Source of the DNA: Plenodomus lindquistii
Lineage: Eukaryota > Ascomycota > Dothideomycetes > Pleosporales > Leptosphaeriaceae
NCBI GenBank assembly: GCA_025504975.1
Contig: JANUWI010000009.1
Span: 1,426,001-1,490,000 of the forward strand
Direction of reading: 5' to 3'
DNA length: 64,000 nt
The first letter of the stretch is position 1. Each line of letters opens with the position of its first letter. Below are positions 1-9,919 of this stretch, piece after piece. The translations under genes were made by a program, and so were the position numbers. Below the pieces are notes generated by a model. That model made no database searches, had not been told where the DNA came from, and was given only the letters and a program-made list of their open reading frames with translations.

Positions 1-306
1 CGGCCGTGTAGGAGATGTTGACGAGGGTCCACGAAGTTTCCTGCGTCATGCCAGGGATGATGTCGAAGAAGATTTTGCCGATGAAGATGAGGACAAAGTG
101 AATGGCCCATGCGCCTGAGAGTCAGAGTCAGTATAGTATTCTCCTAGTCAAGTAAGAGGCATTGTTGTACCCTTTGCATTGACCCATTCAGCGTTCAGAT
201 TTGGCAGGGCCGACTGGTCGCTCAGCTGCTCGAGCGACTCTGGGGGCTCTTTGTAGACAAGACTACTGCTACGGCGCCTCCGAGCCTCCTTTGCATCCAG
301 CGACAT
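1..306 (-). CDS. ORM1: ORMDL family protein (5' part; runs off the left edge)
   Basis: This is the 5' part of an ORMDL/Orm protein, an ER membrane regulator that restrains serine palmitoyltransferase in sphingolipid synthesis. Exon 1 is 306..171, starting at the ATG at 306-304 (MSLDAKEARRRR). It ends in the family motif NAEWVNAKG, which corresponds to the N-x-E/W-x-N-x-G segment before the first membrane helix. A 56-bp GT-AG intron (170..115) has donor GTACAA and acceptor CTCAG. Exon 2 (114..1) continues AWAIHFVLIF and then IPGMTQETSWTLVN, the hallmark ORMDL stretch. The Arg/Ser-rich N-terminus resembles the phosphorylated N-terminal region of fungal Orm proteins. The rest of the protein lies outside the window. 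A longer upstream reading frame reaches 810 but is proline-rich and unlike the family, so I start at 306. Confidence 0.88.
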
Positions 307-970
307 GCTGGGCGAGTTGGCCGTGGACGGGTCGAGCTGGCGGGGCCTGGGGTCGCCAGCAAAGCTCAGGCCAGAGGTGCGGTTGAGGAGTATGGGTGAC
401 AGTTTGGCGGTTTTGGGGGGTGTGCAGTTGGGGAGGGTGGGTGTAGTGTCTGTATATGGGAGGCAGCAGCAAATTCGGGGGGCGTGCTGGGGATCCTGCA
501 GAGGACGTGAATAGTACAGGCAGCCAGAAGCAGCTTCGGGCGGCGGCGAGGGTGGGCCGCTCAGGGTCTGGCGGTCGGTCGGTGTACGCAACACTTGTTC
601 CGGGGCGTCCGCGCTTTTCTTTGGACAAGGGGCGCAGCGAATGGGCGACGAAGAAGGGGAGAAGGGTGCAGCGTAGTCTTGAGTAATTGGGGCGTTACAA
701 TTGGAGGGGGAGGGGGCTTTGAGAGTATTAGACGAGTGTGGTGGGAATGGGGGCGACGAGAGGGAAGCGTGGCCTCGGTGAAGCAGCACAAGCACAGGGC
801 CATGGGCCATGGGCCATGGACCAACGACCGACCGTGTTCACTCCATCCACGCCTGTGCACGGGCCCCGACACCTCTATAGTACTCTCGAGTCTAGACGGC
901 GCGACCGCACTCTCGCACTCTCCCATCACAACCCATTCCCATACTAGACATACACTCTCCCATCACCACA

Positions 971-2219
971 ATGGCCACAGAGGCGCCCCAGCAGCCAGAC
1001 ACTCAGGCGCATGAAGCCCCCCAGCCCGGCGATGCAGGCGGCGATGCGGCACAGAAGCCCGTCAAGCGCTCGTGGAGGTATGACGCGCCTGTCCCTAGTG
1101 ACTTGACTATACAATACTATACAGGTCATGTCTAACCACCACCACCACCACAGAAGAAAGTACCGCAAGATGCGCATCCGCTTCGACGACGCCATGAGCG
1201 AGAGCAATGCCCTCATCCTGCAGGAATGGAAGGCCATGGGCACGGCGCGCCGCCTGCAGGAAAACAACGACCAGCTGCTCGAACTGCTCCTCGACTTCAA
1301 CGAGCAGGCCCGCGTCAGCCCACGCATGCGCTACGACCTGCGCGACCTCTCTGCCGCCGACACCGCCGTCCCCACCTCCGAAGCCGCCCCCGATGGCGCG
1401 GCTGTCAAGGCCCAACTGCAGACCCTCAGGGAAGACGCAGCCGCCGGGCGCATCACCGCCGAAGACTATACCCTCAAAGCCGACCACCTCCACCGCTCAC
1501 AGGCCCTCCAACACACCCTCACATCGCTCGCCTCCCTAGAAGCAAAAGTCCCCCACACCACCCGCGCAGACCTTCCCGACCACCCCATTGAGGGCATCGA
1601 CCTTACCCCCCACGCGCCAGGCTACATGTCCCCCACCCACGAGGAAGAATACCTCCTTGCCACCGACACGGCCCTCAGCGAACCCGGCTTCGACCCCACC
1701 CTCCAAAACGGCAGGCCCCTCCGCCTCTCCAGCGCCCACCCACCCCTCGGCGAAAAGGACCTCACAGTGCGAAACCCAGATTCCGTCTACAACTGGCTGC
1801 GCAAGCACCAACCCCAAGTCTTCCTACAAGACAAAGACGCCGTCGCCCACGCTGAAAACCTCTCCGAGAAGAGCGCCGTTAAGGGCGGATCAGGCGGCGG
1901 CGGCGGCCATAGCAAAAAAGCCAAGCGCGAATCCACCGCCGCAACAGCAGGCGGAGCAACAGGCAACCTCGGCACCCCCGGCCCCCGCGACGCCGAAGAC
2001 GACGACAGCACCGCCCACGAAACAGGCAAAGGGAAGCGGAAAGCCGGCGGAGCAGGCGGCGACGACGACACAGCGTACAGACCAAAGGGTGGATCTAGTC
2101 GGCCGTCCAAACGCAAGAGAGAAGATGGCGATACACCGAGTGGGAAAAGCAGTAAGAAGAAGAGTCGCGCTAGTACTGTTGCTGCAAACACAAGCACTGC
2201 GAGTATTGCTGGGCAGTGA
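971..2219 (+). CDS. IEC3: INO80 complex subunit Iec3-like
   Basis: This is a fungal INO80 chromatin-remodelling subunit of the Iec3 family (PF14612). Exon 1 is 971..1077 (MATEAPQQPD...KRSWR) and exon 2 is 1154..2219, giving about 390 aa. The 76-bp intron has donor GTATGA and a branch-like TCTAAC next to a CAC-rich acceptor. The family signature follows the junction: RKYRKMRIRFDDAM, then a helical stretch SNALILQEWKAM and LLELLLDFNEQ. A second conserved region (about residues 185-290) includes YNWLRKHQPQVF. The C-terminal 100 residues are a low-complexity Gly/Ala and Lys/Arg-rich nuclear tail (KRKREDGD, KKKSR). Starting at 971 restores a normal N-terminus. The alternative start at 1128 would give an artificial poly-His run that is really intron sequence. 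It lies head to head with the ORMDL gene (665 bp between starts). Confidence 0.85.
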
Positions 2220-3093
2220 GCGCACTCTTACTTCAGTGCACGTTTGGCTAATTCTGCTCGTGTCATCTTAGCCGTACCGACTTTTTTCCGCAATCCCCTG
2301 CTCGTTGTAAATCCCCTGGCTTATACTGGGTTTTCCCCCACGCGTGCGACAGAAGTTGATCTTGTCATAACTCCTCCTGCTGCTCCCTCGCCGCCGCCGC
2401 CGCCGTCGCCGCCCACCGCTCATGCACCTACTCCTACTCCTGTTGCTGCTCATGCTCCACCGCCGCCACCAATCGCTTATCCCTACCCCCATCCTCCCCC
2501 ATTCAACACCCCATACCACCCAGCACCTCTTGCTCCTCCCCCTCCCCCTCCGCTCGAACAATGCAGCACCTGCCACGTCGTAGCAGAATGCGTGCTCTTG
2601 TGGCGAACGGCTCGGTATCGCGAGGAATGGTGTTGTTTGGTTTGTTTGAAGGGGCTGGGTGGGGGTGCGCAGGTGATGGGAGTGGGAGTGTGAGTTTTGA
2701 GCAAGAGAGGGAGAGGGGGTGTGTTTCGTTTGGTAGAAGTTGGGCTGGGTTATGTGTTGTATTAGTATGTTTTATTGAAGATTCATTCAGGTATGCAATG
2801 GATGGTTGGGATAGGGGGGTGACATGGAATGGAAAGGAGTGAATTGGATAGGATTGGAATGGATTGGCGTTTGAGGCGATTACTGAGTACTGCGAGGGTT
2901 TTTCTTTTTTGATATACCCCCCAAGATGGGATGGAGATAAGCAAGCCCCATACACACGAGAAGCACAAGTATGATTTAAGATTGGCATTTGGATCTTGAA
3001 TTTGTCTGAATACAAGGGAAAATGTTCTTACAACATCAACATCATGCAACCCTTCCCTTCCTTACAGCTCCTATCTACACATCCACCCACACC
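2220..3093. other. Intergenic, low-complexity 3' flanks of two converging genes
   Basis: No supported gene. The stretch 2370-2560 is a C-rich triplet tract (GCC/CCT/CAC repeats) and 2640-2870 is G-rich on the + strand. Open frames here (for example 2244-2693) are proline or glycine runs produced by that composition. It probably holds the 3' UTRs of the Iec3 and mS35 genes, which converge here. Confidence 0.6.
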
Positions 3094-4299
3094 CTACCTC
3101 TTCTTCGCCCCCGCCCCCGCCCCAACCATGACCGGCTCCTGCACCGCCTTCGCCTCCAAAAACGGCAAACTAGTCTCAACAATCCTCCTCCCATCCACCA
3201 CCTCCCCATTCCCCCTCCTCCGATCCTCCCTCCTATCCCCCTCCCTCCTCTTCCCCTCAAGATACTTTTTCCTCTCCTGCGTCATGACCCACGCTTCCGG
3301 AAACTCGGTCCTCTTCTTTACCTTCGCATGGCGAAAATCAAACGGCACATCGTCAAACATATCCTTTTCATCCTTGGCCTCTTTAATCAAACTGTTAATC
3401 GTTTCGCCGAGGAAACGTTTATTCTGCGCTTGTGTATCGTAGGCTTCGCATGAGAGTTTTATGACTTGGGTGGTGGGGTTGTAGCGGGGGCCGGCTAGTT
3501 TTATCAATTTTGCGATTTGGGGAGGGGTGAGGGAGAGAGTGGGGGAGGGGTGCAGGGAGAGGTCTGGAGGGCTGAATTCTACGACGACTTTGTTGGTGGC
3601 CGGGTGGGATTCGCCGAGGTAGGAGGTGTAGCGGAAGCGGAAGGGTGTTGTTTCGGTTGGGGGGGTGAAGGGGCGGGCGAGGTCTATTTTCAATGAATGT
3701 TAGTAGGGTGTTCGTTCAGTAGTGTCTATGATGAATGGGTGGTGAGGGGACGTACGACTCAACAACGGCAATTCCCACGCAATCAACCGCGCATACTCCC
3801 TAATATCCCTCTGAATCTGCAACTCCCCATGTCCATGACTCGTAACATCGTCCCCGAAATAATCCTCATCCACCCCCATGCTCTCATCGCCCTCGGCCCA
3901 GAACCCCTGCAGCACTTTGCGCTTGTCGTCCTCTTCAATGTCAAAGTCCTCGTCGATTTCTAAATTATAGTCTTGTGCAAAAGGGATCCCGCGTTTGCCT
4001 TTGCGGAGGGCGTCTGCAGCGACGGAGGGATCGAGATCATTGAGGTCGGATTGGAGACCGCTGAGCATGGCGGCTTCGCGGTTCGCTTCGGCTTGTTCTC
4101 TGCTCAAGGGTGTCTTTTTGGGTGGTGCAGAGGGTTTTGCGGGCTTGGGGGTTACGGGGCTGGTCTTTGCGTCGTCGTCTGCGGAGCGTGGCGTGGTGCT
4201 TGAGAGCGGGCGCTGCCATTGTGCAATGTAGCGTGGTGTTCGTATCCGCGCGGGACATTGCCGTGATTGCAGGAGCAATCGCCGGGGTATTGAGGCCAT
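3094..4299 (-). CDS. RSM24: Mitochondrial small-subunit ribosomal protein mS35 (RSM24)
   Basis: This is a mitoribosomal small-subunit protein of the Rsm24/MRPS28-35 family (PF10213), about 377 aa. Exon 1 is 4299..3756 and exon 2 is 3683..3094. The 72-bp intron has donor GTACGT, a TACTAAC branch box and acceptor AATAG. The N-terminus MASIPRRLLLQSRQ is basic and lacks acidic residues, as expected of a mitochondrial presequence. The core contains IREYARLIAWELPLLS and, after the splice, LARPFTPPTETTPFRFRY, the conserved block of the family. KVVVEFSPPDL and LTPPQIAKLIKLAGPRYN follow, then FDDVPFDFRH. The tail is charged. The gene is head to head with ALG13 (289 bp apart). Confidence 0.9.
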
Positions 4300-4588
4300 G
4301 GTGTCGAGTGTTGGCCTGGTTGATGGCGTCGACGGGAATCTTTTCGCGATGCAGCGAGCATGGCCGAAACTTGGCGCGGAGGAGCAAAGTGAGGCCGGCT
4401 GCCGGACCAATCGCGTGGGCATGTGGCCGACCTCCGCTCTCACGTCTGGGACACCCTCGTCTTGACCATAATCAGCCTCATACAGTTTGATTTCGTGTCG
4501 CGATACCTGGATTGATCCTCCAGCCTGTTGACACTTTATTTTGCAGTCGGCGGCGTGCACAAAACGCCGGTACACTCTTTTCCTCGTC
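4300..4588. promoter_or_regulatory. Shared promoter between RSM24 and ALG13
   Basis: A 289-bp spacer separates the divergent start codons at 4299 (minus) and 4589 (plus), so the two genes must share upstream DNA. I see no clear TATA box; the sequence is moderately GC-rich, as is common for housekeeping genes. Confidence 0.55.
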
Positions 4589-5295
4589 ATGGCACAAGCA
4601 TGCAACTGGACACCTGACTCGAAACTGTGCTTCGTCACCACAGGAGCCACAGCGCCTTTCACCGCACTTATTGAAACCGTGCTCGCTCCCGCCACTCTTG
4701 ACACCTTCCAGAGTCTTGGATACACACACCTTTTAGTTCAATACGGAAGCGCAAAAGATATCTACACCTCCAGTCTCAAACTTGCGCAGACTCATCTCCA
4801 ACAAGATGAGCAGAAAAGACAGCTCGTGGTTGACGGAATCGATTTCGACCCCGACAACTTGAAACCCCAGTTCGGACTCGTACAGCAGTCAAAAGGCCTG
4901 GTCATCTCTCATGCAGGCATGTATTGACTATGTCGTGCTCCACGGGTAGCAACGTTGACTTGCCCAGGATCAGGAACCATTCTTTCAGCTCTGAGATATC
5001 AAGTTCCACTTATCGTTGTGCCAAATACCGGGCTCCTTGACAATCACCAGGAGGAGCTTGCTGTTGCGATGGAGCGACAAAACTACCTTGTCAGAGGTGA
5101 TGTTAGGTGTGTTGCGATAGTAAGGGGAAACGAGAATCTGGCTAACGAGACGTCAGTGATCTGAAGCCAGCATTGCTGAAAAGTGAGGAATTTCGTGTCA
5201 AGATGGCGCAGTCTCCACCCATTACTAGTGGGAAACATCGTGAGACCAAAAGCTTTGCTGCGATCATGGATGACACGGTTGGGTTTCTGGATTGA
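4589..5295 (+). CDS. ALG13: UDP-GlcNAc transferase catalytic subunit Alg13
   Basis: Alg13 is the cytosolic catalytic subunit that, with membrane-bound Alg14, adds the second GlcNAc to dolichol-PP-GlcNAc in N-glycan synthesis. Three exons (4589..4916, 4968..5106, 5157..5295) give 201 aa, close to the length of the yeast protein. Family landmarks: the N-terminal strand CFVTTGATAPF, a GT28-type C-terminal half with GLVISHAGSGTILSALRY and PLIVVPNTGLLDNHQEEL, and a terminal TSGKHRETKSFAAIMDD. Intron 1 (51 bp) must use a GC donor (G|GCATGT...CCCAG) to produce the invariant HAGSG. The nearby GT would shift the frame. Intron 2 (50 bp) is GTGTGT...GTCAG with a GGCTAAC branch. The start at 4589 has an A at -3 relative to the family length fit. 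Confidence 0.92.
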
Positions 5296-6304
5296 ATCCT
5301 TACTACATCTTGAAGTCACGTCTCATAAATGGAATATGCCGTAATGTGCTCAGAGAAGTCTACATGGCATGCAAATTGCAGGCAACCCCTTGGATCTCCA
5401 CAAGAGCGCAACCGCATGCCCTCAGTCGACAGCAATCACCAAAACCTACCGGACTCGAGTCGCTTACAAAATCGATCAGACAACCTCAAACCACATAATT
5501 TCCCGGGCACTTCCCAATGCTGCAATCAGGAAAGTCTCAACAGGTACAAAGACAAACCCCAACCAATCGTGCAGGTTCATGGCCCATCATGACGCTGATG
5601 CGATATGTGGTGTTGCTGAAGGTCCTGTACCCGAACATGTACTGGGTTAGCGCCATCTTCTCCCGCTTCTTGTACAACGGGTTCCTGGTCCTGTGTCTCC
5701 TGGTATTAGGTCCACGGCACCATGCACTGAGGATCCCGCCCGGATTTGGAAATGGACGCCTCCAGCCGTGATTTGTACCTTTTGCGCGGCTACTTTCCCC
5801 ACCTTCCAAATTGCCACCGAAGCATCTGAAAACGTAAGTATACTTCTAGGATTCTCAGATGGGTGAACAGATGTGGCTTAGTCAGAAGAGTTGATTTGCT
5901 AGACCCAAGGGCTTTCAGCCAGTCATTTCCTAAGTGGCGCGATGCCGTTCGAGCGGCAATGCTCTCCGTTCCGACGTGCATGGTAAGCATGCAGCAAGAT
6001 CGTGGCGCATCTCAGCAGTACCTGCCTACTTGGCTTCGACGGTAACTTCCTAGTCGTATTTGGATATTCCGTCTGCGGCTTGCTCAAAATCTATAGGGGA
6101 AGTGCAACGACAATCCAATCTTGCTTGCCTCCTAGTCAATTGCAGTCGAATCCTACTTTTTTCGTTGTTCACTTCACCTTCATCCTGTCTGACACCATTG
6201 ACCACCTTCTTTGAGTGCGAATCGACTTTTTTGATTTTTGTTCATCTTTTTGGTCAACCTTCAGCAAACAACCAGCTTTCTCTCGCTATAGCAACCTCGT
6301 CAGC
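5296..6304. other. Intergenic, no gene recognised
   Basis: About 1 kb between ALG13 and the GH5 gene. Short open frames exist on both strands (for example 5537-5809 minus), but none shows a family I recognise or convincing splice structure. The last 250 bp are pyrimidine-rich and probably contain the promoter and 5' UTR of the glucanase. Confidence 0.5.
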
Positions 6305-7830
6305 ATGCGAGCGCAGTCCTTCTTCGCCGCGGCAGTATGTGCTGCAGCTTGCATCTATGCAGCGCCAGCTGAGTATAATGAACGTTCTGAAGTCGCATGC
6401 CGCATATTAACATCATACCCAACAGTATTCATGAACGAGACGTCGACTTCCAATGGGGCAAGGACACGGTCCGTGGCGTCAACATTGGCGGTTGGCTGGT
6501 GCTAGAACCGTACAGCTCTTGTCTTGTCACATCATTTCGTGTACTGATATGCTCAGGTTCATCACCCCATCCGTCTTCGAAAAATACAGCACGGACGATT
6601 GGCTCGTAGTAGACGAGTGGTCACTCTGTGAGAAGGTCGGCCAAGCCAACTGTGCTGAAGCCTTGAAACCCCACTGGGATAGCTTCGTCACGTTTCAAGA
6701 CTTCAAGAAGATCAAGTATGCTGGATTCAACGTTGTTCGGATCCCCGTCGGGTGAGAACTCCTTCGTATCCTTTGAGTGCGACGCAATTGCTAATATATG
6801 CGGGAAGCTACTGGAGCTACGCAACAGCCTGGGGCCCGTATGCCCAAGGCGCAGCACCCTATCTCGATGCTGCCATTGACTGGGCTCGTGCGACCGGCCT
6901 CAAGATCATCATTGACCTCCACGGCGCGCCCAAGTCGCAGAACGGCTTCGATCACAGCGGACACAAAGCTGCGTACCCAGCTTGGGGCGATACCGATAGT
7001 ATCGGCTACACTCACGCTGTATTGAAGATAATCGAAGACAAATACGCAGCAGCGAACATGCAGGATGTTGTTGTCGCTATACAGGTTCTTAATGAGCCGT
7101 TCCTCCAAAAACTGGATGAGGATGTGGTAAAGCAATTCTACCGCGATGCGTTCTACAACCTTAGAGAGATCAGCAATACGCCTATCATGCTGCACGATGG
7201 CTTCGTCGATGCTAGCTGGATGAATGGCTTCCTCACGCCGCAAGATAACAGCGCACAGGGCGTCATCGTAGATCATCACGAGTATCAAATCTTCTCTGAA
7301 GGATCCGCAAAGTTGTCTGTGGAAGAACACCTAACCTTGATATGCAACCTTGTACGTTTCCAAAAGCCGATTTCTTCAGATCCTCGCTAATACATATTAC
7401 CAGGTGAGCAATTACGAAAACTCTGATAAATGGACCAGTAAGCCCCCACCCGCCATGCACCCTTCTTCCCACCACTAACACCCAACAAGTAGTAGGCGAA
7501 TGGTCAGCTGCCCTCACAGACTGCGCCCCCCACCTCAACGGCTTCCGCGCCGGCTCCCGCCTCGAAGGCACCCTTGACGGCACACCGCCCATCGGGTCCT
7601 GCGCCGGCAAATCCGGTCCAGTCTCCTCATGGACACAAGACTACAAGAACGACGTCCGCCGCTACATTGAGACGCAGCTCGATGCTTTCGAGGCCAAGAC
7701 AAATGGCTGGATGTTTTGGAACTTCAAGACTGAGGGTGGAGCTGGGGAGTGGGATTTGTTTCAGTTGCTGGACCAGGGGGTTTGGCCGGGGAGTGAGAGG
7801 GCGTTTGGGAAGTGGTGTAGCAATTTCTGA
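6305..7830 (+). CDS. EXG1: Secreted GH5 (subfamily 9-like) exo-1,3-beta-glucanase
   Basis: A secreted glucan 1,3-beta-glucosidase that trims beta-1,3-glucan in the cell wall or medium. The signal peptide is MRAQSFFAAAVCAAACIYA, cleaved near AAPAEYNE. GH5 landmarks: VRGVNIGGWLVLEP, ITPSVFEKY, NVVRIPVGYW, IIIDLHGAPKSQNG, the acid/base Glu in VLNEPF, HHEYQIF and the nucleophile Glu in VGEWS, ending near WDLFQLL. The best intact model has six exons: 6305..6383, 6440..6509, 6557..6751, 6808..7351, 7404..7437 and 7490..7830 (420 aa). Introns 2-5 are clear. Intron 1 is doubtful: the best-looking acceptor (AG at 6424-6425) does not keep frame, and only the next AG (6438-6439) does. Either that acceptor is used or there is a small frameshift near the N-terminus. 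Confidence 0.87.
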
Positions 7831-8052
7831 GTGGTGATGAGATTTGAGGGCGGGGATGAGAGGGGTGCAAAGTGATATGCCCGGCTGGAAAGGGTTTTTG
7901 GGTACAGGGAGCATCTTAGGGTGTATATGATAATGTGAATATCTTATGGCAGATATCGTGCGAAAGGATATACATGCATCATGATGTATGCGAATTCAAG
8001 GGTACAAGTATGCTGACACCATTCCCTCCACAAACCCCCACAATTGTAACCC

Positions 8053-9189
8053 CTACCCCTCATCCTCCATCCACCCCCTCACCCTCTCCCAAATCTCCTC
8101 ACTATTCTTCTCCATAAACATCATATGTCCATTTCCCCTAATCCCCACCTTCCCAAGTTCTAAATGCTCCGCTCTCGTACATCCTGCCTGTTTCAAAAAC
8201 TCCACCGTGCAATAATCATACGGCGCATGATAACTCGCCTGGCCCGTGAGCGTCAAAATACGCAGGGGCGCCAGATTACTCAGTAGCCTGGGGGCTGGAT
8301 TGGTGGCTTGCAGGACACAAGGTAGCGTCGCGTTCTTGGTGGTATTCAGCGGCGGGGGATAGATCTGCTTCACCAAGTCCACAGTTGGATCTCCAACCGC
8401 AGGTGAATACGTCATCGGTATATCAGTTACCCCCCATCTTCTCGCCGCTCCTGATCCAAATACCGCGTCCTGGAACGGCGGACCCGTTGGCTCAAGCAGA
8501 ATCAAACCTTTTGTGAGATCTGGTCGCGCATCCGCGATGAGCAGGGGCATGAGACCGCCCTGGCTATGTCCAAGAAGCCAGGCCGTCTTACCAATCCGAT
8601 CGAGGAGTTTCGCGCCCGCGGCTTGCACGGCGTGCTGTTGGTATGTTGCGTTCGCTATGAACTGCACGTTTGAAGCGTAGAAAGCGTCGAATATTTCATC
8701 ACCCATTTTGCCTGTGCCGGGCCATTGCGTGTGGAGATTTGCTTGAGGCCAGAGGTTGTAGGTTTTCGGAGCGGTGAAGCGGGCTTGGATTAGCTCGGCA
8801 GAGTATGTTGATGGTTTTGAGGCGCCGGCGGATGGGGCCCATGCGGAGCGGCCCCGGAAGGTTTGGTCGATTATGTAGACTGTGTAGCCGGCTTGGATGA
8901 AGTGCGAGGTCCAGGATGCTCCGCCGTCCGGCTTGTTGAGGAAGTTTGTGCCTGTTTGGGCTTGGCCGTGGATCAGGATGATGGGGTTGGGTTTTTGGTG
9001 GAGGGGAGAGGGGGGTGAGAGCTTTTCGACGTATAGTTGGTCTTTCAAGATGTGGCCCCCGTTTCCGTCTGGGGCGTAGGTGCCGCCGATGTAGAAGTAT
9101 TCGCGGATTGTGGGGATTTCGTTGTTGAGGAGGGGGTTGAGCTGGGCAACGGCTGCTGTTGCTAGGAGTATGAACGTTTTCAAGATCAT
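8053..9189 (-). CDS. Secreted alpha/beta hydrolase
   Basis: A single-exon, 378-aa alpha/beta-hydrolase-fold protein. The start at 9189 (MILKTFILLATAAVA) gives a clean signal peptide; the frame extends 39 codons further upstream but would hide it. Visible landmarks are the strand and oxyanion region PIILIHGQAQTGTNF, the nucleophile elbow GHSQGG, and a C-terminal His in GNGHMMFMEKNSEEIW. ANATYQQ and NTTKNATL contain N-glycosylation sequons, consistent with secretion. It resembles fungal secreted hydrolases usually annotated only as alpha/beta hydrolase; the substrate cannot be read from the sequence. It converges with the GH5 gene (222 bp apart). Confidence 0.82.
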   Translation of the reverse strand: MILKTFILLATAAVAQLNPLLNNEIPTIREYFYIGGTYAPDGNGGHILKDQLYVEKLSPPSPLHQKPNPIILIHGQAQTGTNFLNKPDGGASWTSHFIQAGYTVYIIDQTFRGRSAWAPSAGASKPSTYSAELIQARFTAPKTYNLWPQANLHTQWPGTGKMGDEIFDAFYASNVQFIANATYQQHAVQAAGAKLLDRIGKTAWLLGHSQGGLMPLLIADARPDLTKGLILLEPTGPPFQDAVFGSGAARRWGVTDIPMTYSPAVGDPTVDLVKQIYPPPLNTTKNATLPCVLQATNPAPRLLSNLAPLRILTLTGQASYHAPYDYCTVEFLKQAGCTRAEHLELGKVGIRGNGHMMFMEKNSEEIWERVRGWMEDEG

Positions 9190-9919
9190 CTTGATGGTTT
9201 GAGACAGTTGGGAATCAGTAGGCAGAGGGCTATCAGAGTGATGGACTGAGGAGTTTGAGTTGCTCGGTTTCCATGCAAAGCAGAGGCCAGTAAATATAGG
9301 GCCCAAATTGTTCCCAATCTTTGCGGGTTAGATCTGTCCAGGGTGTCTAAGCGAAATATGCGGCTCGGGAGGAGCGATGGATGGTGATCCTTGTTCGCCC
9401 CTGCGCATACATAACCTCCGACCAGAGAGCCTGCTGCATGTTATTCCTTTATCACGCCGTCTTTCAAGTTTGCGACAATCGAGCAATGAATTTTGGGATC
9501 TGTGATGGTAAACAACATCACAAAATATTCAAAAGATATCTTCAATCGCTCATCTGCACACATCTACGGCTAAATGTGACAGGGGCGACAATCAAATGGC
9601 GATCACCCCCATGATCTCGTCATGAACCAAGCTCTCTTTGCCATTGTCAAGCTTGGAAACAACACATGCCATCAGGCTTTCGATCGTCGTTACCAGCTGA
9701 TGGGGATCCTTATCTCTTATATATCAAGCGGAATTTTTATGTCAGTATACTTCAACATCACAAGAACGTCAGCACAAGATCTGTGAATGTATGTATTATT
9801 TCTTGAGCCTTTCTATGCTGAGTGGCTGTCGTGATCGAAGTATGATGGCTTGAAATTCCAGACCTTCAGGTTCCTTCTTCCTCTTACTTCCCACGCCGAA
9901 CCTTCTTCGTTGGAGAGCT
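9190..9919. other. Intergenic, no gene recognised
   Basis: Upstream region of the hydrolase. A TATA-like TATATTTA and pyrimidine-rich sequence lie near its 5' end, and AT-richer DNA follows toward 9.9 kb (TCTTATATATC near 9715). I see no supported gene. Confidence 0.5.

Noticed and set aside
1128..1153. Start with a poly-His run for the Iec3 gene
   Set aside because: The CAC run lies at the end of an intron; the upstream exon from 971 gives the proper N-terminus.
1588..2271. 227-codon open frame inside the Iec3 gene
   Set aside because: Pro/Thr-rich shadow frame of a GC-rich coding exon; no family.
2244..2693. 149-codon plus-strand frame with proline runs
   Set aside because: Produced by a CCT/CAC/GCC triplet tract; no start context or conservation signs.
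5537..5809. 90-codon minus-strand frame (MEGGESSRAKG...)
   Set aside because: Looked briefly like a small mitochondrial protein, but no motif could be matched.
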